A stretch of DNA of 64,000 nt from an uncultured Collinsella sp. (GCA_958403385.1 CATXXC010000014.1:1-64000); one strand, 5' to 3'; positions 35,859 through 44,498 are shown, numbered from the stretch's first letter. Numbers and translations are program-made. The notes: generated by a model not told the origin, from the letters alone.

Positions 35859-35972
35859 CCTCGGATTTTGACGGCCGTCCAAACGCCCCCAAACAACCTC
35901 AATTGCCCTCCATTTGACAGCGGCAACAGGGTCGCTCACCATAGCAGGCGACAAATCAACGAAAGGATGAAC

Positions 35973-36602
35973 ATGGCAGCTGCACAGCCGCTTAAGATTC
36001 GCATGGTTGCCGGACTTGGCAACCCTGGCGATGAGTATGCCGAGACCCGCCACAACGCCGGTTTTAAGGCGATCGACGAGCTGGCCCGTCAGGCCGGCGT
36101 CACGTACTGGAAAAACCAAGCAGGCGCCGAGGTCGCGCTCATCAACATCAACGATGCCGAGGAAGAGAACGGCAAGCGCCAGATTGTACTGGTCAAGCCG
36201 CAGTCGTACATGAACACCTCGGGCGGACCCATCTCCAAGCTCTGCCGCGAGTACAAGATCAAGGCCGAGGAGCTGCTCGTCATCCACGACGAGCTCGACA
36301 TTCCCGCCGGCGACGTACGTGTTAAGGTGGGCGGCGGCCACGCCGGCCACAACGGCCTGCGCTCCATCATCGACAAGATGGGCAGCCGCGACTTCAGCCG
36401 CATCCGCACCGGTATCGGCAACCCTCCCGGCAAGATGGCCGTGGCAGATTACGTGCTCAAGCAGCTGCGCGCCCGCGAGGCCGAGGACTTCCAGAACACC
36501 TGCGCCCGCGCGGCCGACGCCGCCGGCCTGGCGATCGTGCACGGCGTGGTCTATGCTCGCGACCATGTCAACGGCGCCGCCTCCGCCAACGGCAAGCACT
36601 AA
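35973..36602 (+). CDS. pth: Peptidyl-tRNA hydrolase
   Basis: 209 residues from ATG 35973 with GAAAGG upstream. It releases peptides from stalled peptidyl-tRNA. Family motifs: VAGLGNPGDEYAETRHNAGF with the catalytic His, LVKPQSYMNTSG, HDELDIPAG, GGGHAGHNGLRSI and FSRIRTGIGNPPG. Length normal plus a short N-terminal MAAAQPL extension. Confidence 0.95.
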   Translation: MAAAQPLKIRMVAGLGNPGDEYAETRHNAGFKAIDELARQAGVTYWKNQAGAEVALININDAEEENGKRQIVLVKPQSYMNTSGGPISKLCREYKIKAEELLVIHDELDIPAGDVRVKVGGGHAGHNGLRSIIDKMGSRDFSRIRTGIGNPPGKMAVADYVLKQLRAREAEDFQNTCARAADAAGLAIVHGVVYARDHVNGAASANGKH

Positions 36603-36615
36603 AACCTATCATTTA

Positions 36616-36793
36616 GGAACAGGTTTATTTTGGCAGGTTTTACCTGCGGAAACGCCCCAGTTGCGGCATCGCAATCAACCGCGCGCCGACATACATGCAT
36701 AGCATCCCAAAGGGGGCCTGCCTCATCACAACCCGAGGCCGGCCCCATTTGCCGTTTTACCTGATAAAACCGACCAAAATAAACCTCTCCCCC
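36616..36793. repeat. 178-bp element with inverted AGGTTTATTTTGG termini
   Basis: The left end GGAACAGGTTTATTTTGG-CAGGTTTTACCTGC (36616-36647) is mirrored by TTTTACCTGATAAAACCGACCAAAATAAACCT...CCCC (36755-36793). A third copy of the terminus occurs at 51666-51698. It fills most of the gap between pth and nfnA and does not encode a protein. Confidence 0.7.
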
Positions 36794-36865
36794 TTTGGTA
36801 GGCCAAAGTGGATAAACCCTGCTCCCAACCGCCGAAGACACACGTAAGTGACATGTCCATGAGGG

Positions 36866-36976
36866 TATAATTTGCACCGTATGTCTGCACAACGCCTGTG
36901 CGCGTACGGTTTTATTCGGGCTACCGTCCATTTCCGTGGAGGCACGGTTCGGCGGCCCTAACAAGAGAGGGGTTCT
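36866..36976 (+). promoter_or_regulatory. Putative promoter and structured leader of nfnAB
   Basis: A TATAAT box (36866-36871) is followed by a ~105-nt leader. It holds hairpin 36876-36910 (ACCGTA..GCACA / TGTGC..TACGGT) directly followed by TTTTATT, which resembles an intrinsic attenuator, and a second CCGT/ACGG hairpin at ~36925-36950. No -35 box is convincing. Attenuation or an RNA sensor is possible but not shown. Confidence 0.4.
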
Positions 36977-37816
36977 ATGTATAAGATCCTGGAGAAGACG
37001 CAGTTCTCGGAGAAGGTGTTCAAGTTCCGCATCGAGGCGCCTGCAATCGCCAAGCATGCGCACGCTGGACAGTTCCTCATGGTTCGCGCCAACGAGACGG
37101 GCGAGCGCGTCCCGTTTACCCTGGCCGGCTGGAACGGTGACGAGGGCTGGGTCGAGTTCATCTTCATGGTGATCGGCAAGACCACCGAGATGCTTTCCAC
37201 CTACGAGGCCGGCGAGTCGCTGCGCGACGTCGTGGGCCCGCTGGGAGTTCCCACCGAGATGGCCGAGGGCCCCTGCGCCGTCATTGGCGGCGGCGTCGGC
37301 CTGGCAATTGCCTTCCCGGTCGCCAAGCACCTGGTCGAGACCGGCCACGAGGTGCACGCCATCATGGGCGCCCGCACCAAGGACCTCCTGCTCATGGAGG
37401 ACCAGTTCCGCGAGCTCCTCGACGAGGACCACATCCACATCACCACTGACGACGGCTCCTACGGCGAGCAGGGCGTTGTCACCGCTCCGCTGGAGCGCCT
37501 GCTGCAGGACAAGGCCGTGAGCCAGGTCTTCTGCGTCGGCCCCGTTCCGATGATGAAGTTCTCGACCCTCACCGCCCAGAAGTACGACACCCCCATCACC
37601 GCGTCGCTCAACCCCATCATGGTTGACGGCACCGGTATGTGCGGCTGCTGCCGCGTCGAGGTGGGCGGCGTGACCAAGTTCGCTTGCGTCGACGGCCCCG
37701 ACTTCGATGCCACCCTGGTCGACTGGGATGACCTTCGTGCCCGCCAGGCCGCTTACCGTTCCGAAGAGGGCGAGTCCCTCAAGGCCTATGAGGAAAAGAG
37801 CTGCGCATGCCACTAG
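36977..37816 (+). CDS. nfnA: NADH-dependent ferredoxin:NADP oxidoreductase subunit A
   Basis: 279 residues: FAD-binding ferredoxin-reductase domain (~1-100), NAD(H)-binding domain (~100-220, AVIGGGVGLAIAFPVAK) and a C-terminal [2Fe-2S] motif DGTGMCGCCRVEV...KFACVDGP (~215-245). With NfnB it couples electron transfer between NADH, NADPH and ferredoxin by flavin-based bifurcation. Its 3' end overlaps nfnB by 10 bp. The homologous subunit was earlier called SudB or GltB-like. Confidence 0.88.
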   Translation: MYKILEKTQFSEKVFKFRIEAPAIAKHAHAGQFLMVRANETGERVPFTLAGWNGDEGWVEFIFMVIGKTTEMLSTYEAGESLRDVVGPLGVPTEMAEGPCAVIGGGVGLAIAFPVAKHLVETGHEVHAIMGARTKDLLLMEDQFRELLDEDHIHITTDDGSYGEQGVVTAPLERLLQDKAVSQVFCVGPVPMMKFSTLTAQKYDTPITASLNPIMVDGTGMCGCCRVEVGGVTKFACVDGPDFDATLVDWDDLRARQAAYRSEEGESLKAYEEKSCACH

Positions 37817-39216
37817 TTAACGGTCGTTTCGTTGCCGATATGAAGTCGCCCCGCACCCCCGATAACGAGGAGCCGGCTGCCGAGCGCGCCTGCGACTTCC
37901 GCCCCGTCGACAAGGGCTTCACCGAGGAGATGGCGCTGGCCGAGGCCGAGCGCTGCCTCAACTGCAAGAAGCCGTTCTGTGTTGAGGGCTGCCCCGTCAA
38001 CATCAACATCCCCCGCTTTATCGAACAGATCCGCGAGAAGGACTTCGGCGGCGCTCTCGATACCATCCGCGAGGACTCCATGCTTCCCGCCATCTGCGGC
38101 CGCGTCTGCCCGCAGGAGAACCAGTGCGAGGGCAAGTGCATCCGTGGCAAGAAGTCCGAGCCCGTGGCCATCGGCCAGCTCGAGCGCTTCCTGGGTGACC
38201 GCCCCGAGCTCGCCTCCACGCCCAAGATGGCCCCCAAGAACGGCAAGAAGGTTGCCGTCGTCGGCTCCGGCCCGTCCGGCATCACCTGCGCCGGCGAGCT
38301 CGCCCGCAACGGCTTTGACGTCACCGTCTTCGAGGCATTCTTCACCGGCGGCGGCGTGCTGGTCTACGGCATCCCCGAGTTCCGTCTGCCCAAGGCGGTC
38401 GTCAAGCGCGAGATCGACGGCCTGGAGGACATGGGCGTCAAGTTTGAGTACAACTCCGTCGTGGGCAACATGGCCACGGCCGAGGAGCTGTTCGAGCAGG
38501 GCTTCGACGCCATCTACGTGGCGACCGGCGCTGGCCTGCCCAAGTTCCTCAACGTCCCCGGCGAGAACCTGCCCAACGTCTTCTTCGCGAACGAGTACCT
38601 CACCCGCGTGAACCTGATGAAGGCCAACAAGTTCCCCGAGTACGACACCCCCACCAAGCACGGCAAGAACGTCGTCGTCTTTGGTGGCGGCAACGTGGCT
38701 ATGGACGCCGTCCGTACCGCCAAGCGTCTGGGCGCCGAGCACGCCATCATCGCCTACCGTCGTACCGAGGACGAGATGCCCTGCCGTCGCGCCGAGCTGC
38801 ACCATGCCAAGGCCGAGGGCGTCGAGGTTCTGCCGCTCGTCTCCCCGCTCGAGTTTGTCGCTGGCGAGGACGGCTCCGTGTGCGCCGTCAAGGTCCAGAA
38901 GATGGAGCTCGGCGAGCCCGACGAGTCCGGTCGTCGTCGCCCGGTGCCCATCGAGGGCGCCATCGAGGAGATTCCCTGCGACGTCGCGATCTCGGCTATC
39001 GGCACCAACGCCAACCCCTTCGCAAAGAAGATCGGCGGCAAGATGGAGCTCAACAAGTGGGGCTACATCGTCGCTGACGAGGAGACCGGCCAGACCACCG
39101 ATCCCCGCATCTGGGCCGGCGGCGACATCGTCACCGGTGCCGCTACGGTCATTCTGGCGATGGGCGCCGGCAAGAAGGCCGCCGCTTCCATCACCAAGAG
39201 CCTGCTGGGCGAGTAA
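37807..39216 (+). CDS. nfnB: NADH-dependent ferredoxin:NADP oxidoreductase subunit B / GltA-like
   Basis: 469 residues. N-terminal cysteine motifs CLNCKKPFCVEGCPVN (~46-61) and CGRVCPQENQCEGKC (~98-112) bind two [4Fe-4S] clusters. Then come FAD domain VVGSGPSGITCAGELARNG and NADPH domain VFGGGNVAMDAVRTAKRLG. It resembles the small subunit of glutamate synthase, but pairing and overlap with nfnA and the absence of a GOGAT large subunit point to NfnAB. The complex would balance reducing power with the Ech hydrogenase at the other end of the window. Confidence 0.9.
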   Translation: MPLVNGRFVADMKSPRTPDNEEPAAERACDFRPVDKGFTEEMALAEAERCLNCKKPFCVEGCPVNINIPRFIEQIREKDFGGALDTIREDSMLPAICGRVCPQENQCEGKCIRGKKSEPVAIGQLERFLGDRPELASTPKMAPKNGKKVAVVGSGPSGITCAGELARNGFDVTVFEAFFTGGGVLVYGIPEFRLPKAVVKREIDGLEDMGVKFEYNSVVGNMATAEELFEQGFDAIYVATGAGLPKFLNVPGENLPNVFFANEYLTRVNLMKANKFPEYDTPTKHGKNVVVFGGGNVAMDAVRTAKRLGAEHAIIAYRRTEDEMPCRRAELHHAKAEGVEVLPLVSPLEFVAGEDGSVCAVKVQKMELGEPDESGRRRPVPIEGAIEEIPCDVAISAIGTNANPFAKKIGGKMELNKWGYIVADEETGQTTDPRIWAGGDIVTGAATVILAMGAGKKAAASITKSLLGE

Positions 39217-39244
39217 TCACCCAAAGCGCTAGCCATCAAACGGC

Positions 39245-39282
39245 AAAGTCCCCGTCGAGCACACGCCCGGCGGGGACTTTTT
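39245..39282 (+). terminator. Intrinsic terminator of nfnAB
   Basis: AAAGTCCCCG ... CGGGGACTTT followed by TT, 29 bp after the nfnB stop. Confidence 0.85.
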
Positions 39283-39298
39283 CTATGCCGGCCGTCCC

Positions 39299-39333
39299 AC
39301 CACCACGATGGGGACAGGCACCTTTGTGGTGGT
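39299..39333. repeat. CCACCACAAAGG hairpin repeat, copy 1
   Basis: CACCACCACGATGG and CCTTTGTGGTGGT around GGACAGGCA. Imperfect copy of the hairpins at 41526-41560 and 43139-43175. Confidence 0.75.
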
Positions 39334-39356
39334 CGGGGGCCTGGCCGGCCGTTTTG

Positions 39357-39492
39357 TCTCAATCTGTAACACCTGGAGCCTGTTGAGCATCGTAGCTATT
39401 ACAGATCGAGATATTTCTCCAGCCGCCCCCGCTTTGTCTCAATCTGTAACATCTAGAGCCGTTTTGGGCAGTTTGGTGTTACAGATTGAGAT
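39357..39492. repeat. Second phased array: two 56-bp inverted-repeat units, period 80 bp
   Basis: Units 39357-39412 and 39437-39492 have the same arms (TCTCAATCTGTAACA / TTACAGATcGAGAT) and the same 56-bp length as those at 9109-9406. Arm starts are 39357, 39397, 39437 and 39477, exactly 40 bp apart with alternating orientation. It lies between the nfnAB terminator and the 3' end of the surface-protein gene. Confidence 0.9.
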
Positions 39493-39528
39493 TTTGCTGA
39501 GGCCGAGAACGAGAGCCGCTACCCACCC

Positions 39529-41499
39529 CTAACGCTTGCGGCGCTTGGTTGCGGCGATGCCGGCGGCGGCGACGGTCGCGCCGGCGATGCCTAGGGCGGT
39601 AACCGTCATTGCGGTGGTATCCCCCGTGGTAGCCAGGACAGCGTCGCTCTTCTTGGCCTGCGCGGCTTTCTCAACCGTTTTGGTCGTGGCGGTTGTCGTG
39701 GCCGGCTTGGCCGCAGGCTTGGTCTCGGGTTTCACCTCAGGCTGCGGTGTCGGCTTGGGATCCGGCGTAGGCTGCGGGTCGGGAGTCGGCGTGGCTTCGG
39801 GCGTAAACGCCAGATCGGTGTTGAGCCACAGGGTGTAGATCCAGCCGCTGTCCTCATCGGAAACGCTATCCGCGACCTGGTAGCCGCACTCCTGGCCGTT
39901 GATCACCAGCTTGGTGTCGGACGTAAAGTAGAAGCCGCGCGCGGACTTGAGGTAGATACCGTAGCGATAGGTCACGCCGGGCTTAAAGACGTCGATGTGA
40001 TTCGTGATGTTCTGATCCCAGAACTTCTGAGAGTTCACTTCGCTGCCATCGCTGCCCGTCCAGAACTCACACTGAGGAAGGGAGTTGGAGCCCGTCGGAA
40101 CATTCGCCGTAAAGACCGGCTTATCGCCCGCCTTGAAGGTGGTCGTGGCGCCGTTGATCTCTATAACGTCGATGGCACGCCATTCGTCGATTGGCTGCTC
40201 GCACAGCATATTGTCAGCGTTTGGGGCGAAGACGCCGTTGACGGTCTTGATGTGGTGCGCCCAATGACCGTTGACGTTCATATTGCAGTCATCGGCCACG
40301 GTATTGTCGCCCTTGAGCCTCAGCTCAACGGAGTACATGTAGAACTTGCCCTCTTCGAAGTGGTCAATCTTCTTCATGCCCGGCGTGTACTTTGCGGGGT
40401 CGGAATACCAGAAGGCAACGGGTACCGACTCCCCGGATTCCATATCGAGCTCCATCTCTTCCCAGCATTCGTAGGCGATCTCGTACTTGTCGGCATCGGC
40501 AGCGGGGATCGTCGCAGTTGCGCGCGGCGCCTCGCCGGGCGCGTAGTCGGTCTTCACGTCGTTGACGTCCAGGTTATGGAGGGCTTCGTTTTCTGACGCA
40601 ACGAGCGTAATTTCGCTATTGATGACGTAGCGGAGGTAATAATCGTACCTGGTTTCGTTGAGGATAGTCGAGCTGCCTTCATAGTCAGTTCCGGTATACT
40701 CCAGTGCCGTGCCAATATAGAGAGCCTCATTGCGCGTGAGTCGATACGAGCCGCCTGCCGCGCCACCCGTAAAGGTCAGCGTCAGCCTCATGTGATTGCC
40801 AACGGGTTCGAAGCGAGCCGTCACGTCGGACATGGACGCATCCTGAACTTCGGCCAGAGTGCCCGAAGCGGCATCGGCCCTGTAGTACTTAACCTCGACA
40901 ACTTCGCTCGCAAGCGTTTCTGGAATGCCACCCTCTACATCGAGAAAATCGTGGGTATACGGCTGGCCCTTTTTGAGTGTGACCTTGCTCGGAAGCGCGC
41001 AGTCCGTATAGTGGGGGACCACGGTCGTGTTGACCCTAACGTCGCTGCCGCCAACAACATCGGTCACACCGCAGGGCATGATGGCGTTGTTTGCCGACGA
41101 GCTGTCGGTGCCACCAAGAGAGCCATCTTGGTTGACAGCAACCGCATCGTTCACCGTTGCCGCCGGTGCGTCCTGCTGATCTTGCTGAGCTTCTGCCGCA
41201 GGCGGCGCCGCCGGAGCCGCGTCAGTCATCGGCGCAGCCGGAGCCACCGGTACCGGCGCCGGAGCCGCCGTATCCTCCGCAACCGTCGGCGTCACCGGAG
41301 CCGCGGCAACCTCATCCGTCCCAACGGTGGGATCGGCGCATTCCGTCGCCAGCGCCACGCTCGGCAGCAGCAACTGACCGACCATAAGCGCACACGCGCC
41401 GGCGCAAGCTATTTTGGCACCCACACAACGCCAGGCACCGTGAACCAGCGAGCAGGTGGACTCACGTTGAGCTTGCTTGTCAAAGTGACTTGCGTTCAT
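39529..41499 (-). CDS. Sortase-anchored surface protein (LATTG motif)
   Basis: 656 residues from ATG 41499 behind AAGGAGG. It has a long basic n-region and hydrophobic signal (IACAGACALMVGQLLLPSVALA, ~28-50), then an Ala/Pro-rich stretch (~55-110), a large extracellular part without a recognised domain, and a proline/lysine-rich spacer (PDPQPTPDPKPTPQPEVKP). It ends with LATTGD, a hydrophobic segment and KRRKR. LATTG is a variant of LPXTG, so it should be linked to the cell wall by a sortase. Adhesion or host contact is likely but unproved. It is bracketed by copies of the CCACCACAAAGG hairpin. Confidence 0.8.
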   Translation of the reverse strand: MNASHFDKQAQRESTCSLVHGAWRCVGAKIACAGACALMVGQLLLPSVALATECADPTVGTDEVAAAPVTPTVAEDTAAPAPVPVAPAAPMTDAAPAAPPAAEAQQDQQDAPAATVNDAVAVNQDGSLGGTDSSSANNAIMPCGVTDVVGGSDVRVNTTVVPHYTDCALPSKVTLKKGQPYTHDFLDVEGGIPETLASEVVEVKYYRADAASGTLAEVQDASMSDVTARFEPVGNHMRLTLTFTGGAAGGSYRLTRNEALYIGTALEYTGTDYEGSSTILNETRYDYYLRYVINSEITLVASENEALHNLDVNDVKTDYAPGEAPRATATIPAADADKYEIAYECWEEMELDMESGESVPVAFWYSDPAKYTPGMKKIDHFEEGKFYMYSVELRLKGDNTVADDCNMNVNGHWAHHIKTVNGVFAPNADNMLCEQPIDEWRAIDVIEINGATTTFKAGDKPVFTANVPTGSNSLPQCEFWTGSDGSEVNSQKFWDQNITNHIDVFKPGVTYRYGIYLKSARGFYFTSDTKLVINGQECGYQVADSVSDEDSGWIYTLWLNTDLAFTPEATPTPDPQPTPDPKPTPQPEVKPETKPAAKPATTTATTKTVEKAAQAKKSDAVLATTGDTTAMTVTALGIAGATVAAAGIAATKRRKR

Positions 41500-41525
41500 A
41501 ACGGCCTCCTTGGTCGTAGGGATAT

Positions 41526-41560
41526 ACCACCACAAAGGTGCCTGTCCCCTTTGTGATGGT
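41526..41560. repeat. CCACCACAAAGG hairpin repeat, copy 2
   Basis: ACCACCACAAAGG and CCTTTGTGATGGT around TGCCTGTCC. It lies just upstream of the surface-protein gene. Confidence 0.8.
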
Positions 41561-41725
41561 CCTGTACCACCAAGGTGCGACCAGCGATTCCATATGCCTA
41601 GGTTCGTAGATACGAACCCCTATTGCTACCTGCGGTTTAATCCAATATGACTTCGCCATCGCCACACGCGTCCCAGGGACGCTACAATCGAGGACACGAT
41701 CATTCGTCCACCCAAAGGACCGTCC

Positions 41726-43132
41726 TTGAACCTGAGCAGGCCTAAAATCAACGCGCTTCTGGCACTCGCGCTCTTCACCTTCGCCTTCCTTGCCGCCGAG
41801 TTTCGCTTCGACGTCAACGTCGGCCTTCTCGCCGGTGCCGAACGCGTTGTAATCGCGCAGGGTTTTATTCTAGGTGCGAGCGTGCTCGGCTTTATCGGAT
41901 ACGCGCCGCTGCTCGGGCTCGCACAGCGCAAAGGCCACTCACTGGCAGCCGTCAACGCCGCCGCCATCCCTATCGTCATCGTGGGCCTGACCCAAATTCA
42001 GTTCCCTACGGCCCCGCTTGCCCTCGAGATTCTGGGCTGCGTGGCATTCCTTGGACTCGGCCTGCTGGGTGCCGCTGCTCACCACGCCTTTTCGTTGACA
42101 TTCCAGGATGACCCCAAGCTCGCCACTGGCGCAGGAGCAGCCTATGCCGCGGGCATCCTGATGCAGTTCGCCGTCAACCTGCTCAATTGCGGCGGCATCG
42201 CAGAGCTCATCGTCCTTGGCACAGTGACGATCGCCATCTCCGCCCTCAGCGCCGTTCCCCTAAAGGCTGCCGAGAGTCCCAATCCCACCGTAAACCCCTT
42301 TGCCGAGCCCTCACACGCCCTCGCCAAGCAGGCGTGCTGGAGTATCGCGCTCGTCATGATTCTGGCCTGCTTGTTCTCGACCCTCGACAACGTGGTCACG
42401 CTCTCCAACGCCCACGGCACCATCGCCGTGCAGACCTGGCCGCGCCTTTTTTTGACGGCAAGCGGCCTTGCCGCCGGCATCGTCTTTGATCTTGCCGAGC
42501 GTCGCTACATGGGACTTGTCATGCTCGGCATCGCCGTGCTCTCGACCATTTCCATCCTGGCCGTCGAGGCCGGCGCCGATCCCAACCTAGGCCTTGTCGT
42601 CTTTTACCTGAGCTCGGGCTTTTTTGTCACGTTCTTTACCGCCACCTTTACACAGCTGGCACCGCGCATGCATGCACCCGCCCTCTGGGCCGGCATGGGA
42701 CGCGCCGCCAACAATGCATGCGCATTCACCACATCGGGCATCTCGCTTGCTCTCGTGATCTCGGGCAACGTTGCCCTCATCATGATCGGTGCGCTCGTTT
42801 TGCTCGTCGCCGCCTGCGCGGCATTCGTGGCAGCCGGCTTGTTCCGCCTGCCCCAAACCGAGCAGGAACGTAAACATCAACAGCTTGCCGAGGAGGCGCT
42901 CGCTGTGCCGAGTATCGAGGAGCAGCGCAAGGCCTTCATCGCCAACCACGCTCTCACCCCGCGCGAAGTCGACGTGCTCATGGCCGTAACCCAGGACGAA
43001 CGCCCGCTCAAACAGATCGCCGAGGAGCTCGGTATCTCGATGCGCATGGTACAGCGCCACCTGAGCTCCATCTACAAAAAGACCGACACGCAGACGCGCG
43101 CCGGTCTCACCAAGGCCTTCCCCTCGGCCTAA
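41726..43132 (+). CDS. Membrane-bound LuxR-family transcriptional regulator
   Basis: 468 residues from TTG 41726 with AAAGGA upstream. Residues ~1-375 form about twelve hydrophobic segments like a small transporter fold; residues ~400-465 are a LuxR-type helix-turn-helix (LTPREVDVLMAVTQD, IAEELGISMRMVQRHLSSIYKKTD). Such membrane-LuxR proteins are greatly expanded in Coriobacteriia and are thought to sense small molecules and act on DNA from the membrane. The target is unknown; the neighbouring surface-protein gene is a candidate. Confidence 0.85.
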   Translation: MNLSRPKINALLALALFTFAFLAAEFRFDVNVGLLAGAERVVIAQGFILGASVLGFIGYAPLLGLAQRKGHSLAAVNAAAIPIVIVGLTQIQFPTAPLALEILGCVAFLGLGLLGAAAHHAFSLTFQDDPKLATGAGAAYAAGILMQFAVNLLNCGGIAELIVLGTVTIAISALSAVPLKAAESPNPTVNPFAEPSHALAKQACWSIALVMILACLFSTLDNVVTLSNAHGTIAVQTWPRLFLTASGLAAGIVFDLAERRYMGLVMLGIAVLSTISILAVEAGADPNLGLVVFYLSSGFFVTFFTATFTQLAPRMHAPALWAGMGRAANNACAFTTSGISLALVISGNVALIMIGALVLLVAACAAFVAAGLFRLPQTEQERKHQQLAEEALAVPSIEEQRKAFIANHALTPREVDVLMAVTQDERPLKQIAEELGISMRMVQRHLSSIYKKTDTQTRAGLTKAFPSA

Positions 43133-43138
43133 AACAAA

Positions 43139-43175
43139 AACCACCACAAAGGTGCCTGTCCCCTTTGTGGTGGTT
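43139..43175. terminator. CCACCACAAAGG hairpin repeat, copy 3, serving as bidirectional terminator
   Basis: Perfect 14-bp arms AACCACCACAAAGG / CCTTTGTGGTGGTT with A-run before and T-run after, between two convergent genes. It works as an intrinsic terminator in both directions and belongs to the same repeat family as copies 1 and 2. Confidence 0.85.
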
Positions 43176-43184
43176 TTTGGTCGG

Positions 43185-43808
43185 TTAAGCCTCGAGTTGC
43201 GCCACTTTGTAGCGGTAGGCGGCGGCGATAACGTCTTTGCAGCCTTCGCGGCCCAGCTTGGCGCGGTTGACGACGATATCCTTGCCGCTCGTCATCTTCC
43301 ACTTGCCGGCACTGTAGCGCTTGTAGAACGCCTCGCGCGCCTTCTGCTGCTGCTTGACCAGCTTGGCGCCCTTCTTTTTGTTAAGGCCACGCTTCTTGCG
43401 CACGATCTCGACGCGGTCCTCAAAGGGTGCGGTCACCAACACGGCAATGTGGTTGGGGTTGTTACGCAACAGGTAATCGGACAGGCGGCCTTCGATAATG
43501 CAGCTCTCGGTCTCGCCCAGGTCCAAAACCACCTGGCTCATCTTTTGGAACAACTTATCCGAGTACGAACGCGCATCGTAGCGGTCGGGCAGAAACGCCA
43601 TGTTCTCCACGGCCAGACGCTCGTCATAGGCGGCCATCTTATCGAGCGACTCGCCCGCGCGCAGCGATGCGCGCACCAGCAGCTCGTTATCGTACAGCGG
43701 AATCCCCAACTCGTCGGCAAGCATGCGGCCAATCTCGTGGCCCTCGGCGCCAAAGTCGCGCGCGATGGTAATGACCACAGGATTCTTCTTGTTCTCCAGA
43801 TCGCTCAT
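43185..43808 (-). CDS. Cytidylate kinase-like P-loop protein
   Basis: 207 residues from ATG 43808 with AAAGGAATC upstream. VITIARDFGAEGHEIGRMLADEL at the N-terminus is a modified P-loop of the cytidylate-kinase-2 family, and the body has the family's LYDNELL and EGRLSDYLL segments. The lysine-rich region ~135-165 (RKKRGLNKKKGAK) is notable. True substrate is unknown. It lies 48 bp after an ABC permease gene and may be co-transcribed. Confidence 0.75.
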   Translation of the reverse strand: MSDLENKKNPVVITIARDFGAEGHEIGRMLADELGIPLYDNELLVRASLRAGESLDKMAAYDERLAVENMAFLPDRYDARSYSDKLFQKMSQVVLDLGETESCIIEGRLSDYLLRNNPNHIAVLVTAPFEDRVEIVRKKRGLNKKKGAKLVKQQQKAREAFYKRYSAGKWKMTSGKDIVVNRAKLGREGCKDVIAAAYRYKVAQLEA

Positions 43809-43825
43809 CGCGATTCCTTTCTCTA

Positions 43826-43854
43826 TGTGACAAAGGGGCTGTCCCTTTGCCACA
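43826..43854. repeat. TGTGACAAAGGG hairpin
   Basis: TGTGaCAAAGGG / CCCTTTGcCACA with one mismatch, between the permease and kinase-like genes. Relative of the GGGGACA hairpin families in this window. Confidence 0.65.
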
Positions 43855-43856
43855 TT

Positions 43857-44495
43857 CTACGCTGCCACGATGCGACGTTGATATGCCCTCACCAGCAGCG
43901 AGATACCAAAGTTGAGCACAAAGTACATCGCAAACACCAGGCCGTAGAGCATAAGCACCTGCGACAGATCGATCGCGTGGGCCATCACAACGTTGGCCGT
44001 GTACATGAGCTCGGCCACGTTAATACCCGAAAGATACGAGCTGTCCTTGATGACAGTCGTGCACTGGCTAAACAGCGCCGGAATGATCGTCTTAAACGTC
44101 TGCGGCAGAATGATGTAGCGCATGGTGGCAAAGAAGCCAAAGCCCTGGCTCTGCGCTGCCTCAAACTGGCCGCGCGGAATCGAGTTGAGACCGCCACGCA
44201 CAATCTCGGCCATAACAGCGCTGGTAAACAGCGTAAAGGCGATGGTCGAAATCACAATGTCCAAACCCTGCACCGTAAAGTAGATAAACAGGATCCACAG
44301 CAGGTTTGGCGTGCAGCGGAACAGCTCGATATAGGCGCTCACCAAAATACGGAACGGGCGGGGCGCATAGCTCTTAACGAGCGCCAGCACCGTGCCAAAG
44401 ATGAGCGAGAAAAAGATCGACAGCGCCGAGATCTCGATGGTCTTAACAAAGCCGCCCCAGATGTAGAGCAGGTTGGTCGCGTTGAAGATTTCCAT
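43857..44495 (-). CDS. Polar amino acid ABC transporter permease 2
   Basis: 212 residues of the HisM/GlnP type: several membrane segments and the coupling loop with RGGLNSIPRGQFEAAQSQGFG (~100-120). It forms the membrane channel together with the adjacent permease. Starts 3 bp after the upstream permease stop. Confidence 0.88.
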   Translation of the reverse strand: MEIFNATNLLYIWGGFVKTIEISALSIFFSLIFGTVLALVKSYAPRPFRILVSAYIELFRCTPNLLWILFIYFTVQGLDIVISTIAFTLFTSAVMAEIVRGGLNSIPRGQFEAAQSQGFGFFATMRYIILPQTFKTIIPALFSQCTTVIKDSSYLSGINVAELMYTANVVMAHAIDLSQVLMLYGLVFAMYFVLNFGISLLVRAYQRRIVAA

Positions 44496-44498
44496 GCG

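Noticed and set aside
37807..39216. Glutamate synthase small subunit in nitrogen assimilation
   Set aside because: The partner gene is NfnA-like, overlaps it, and no GOGAT large subunit is present, so NfnB fits better.
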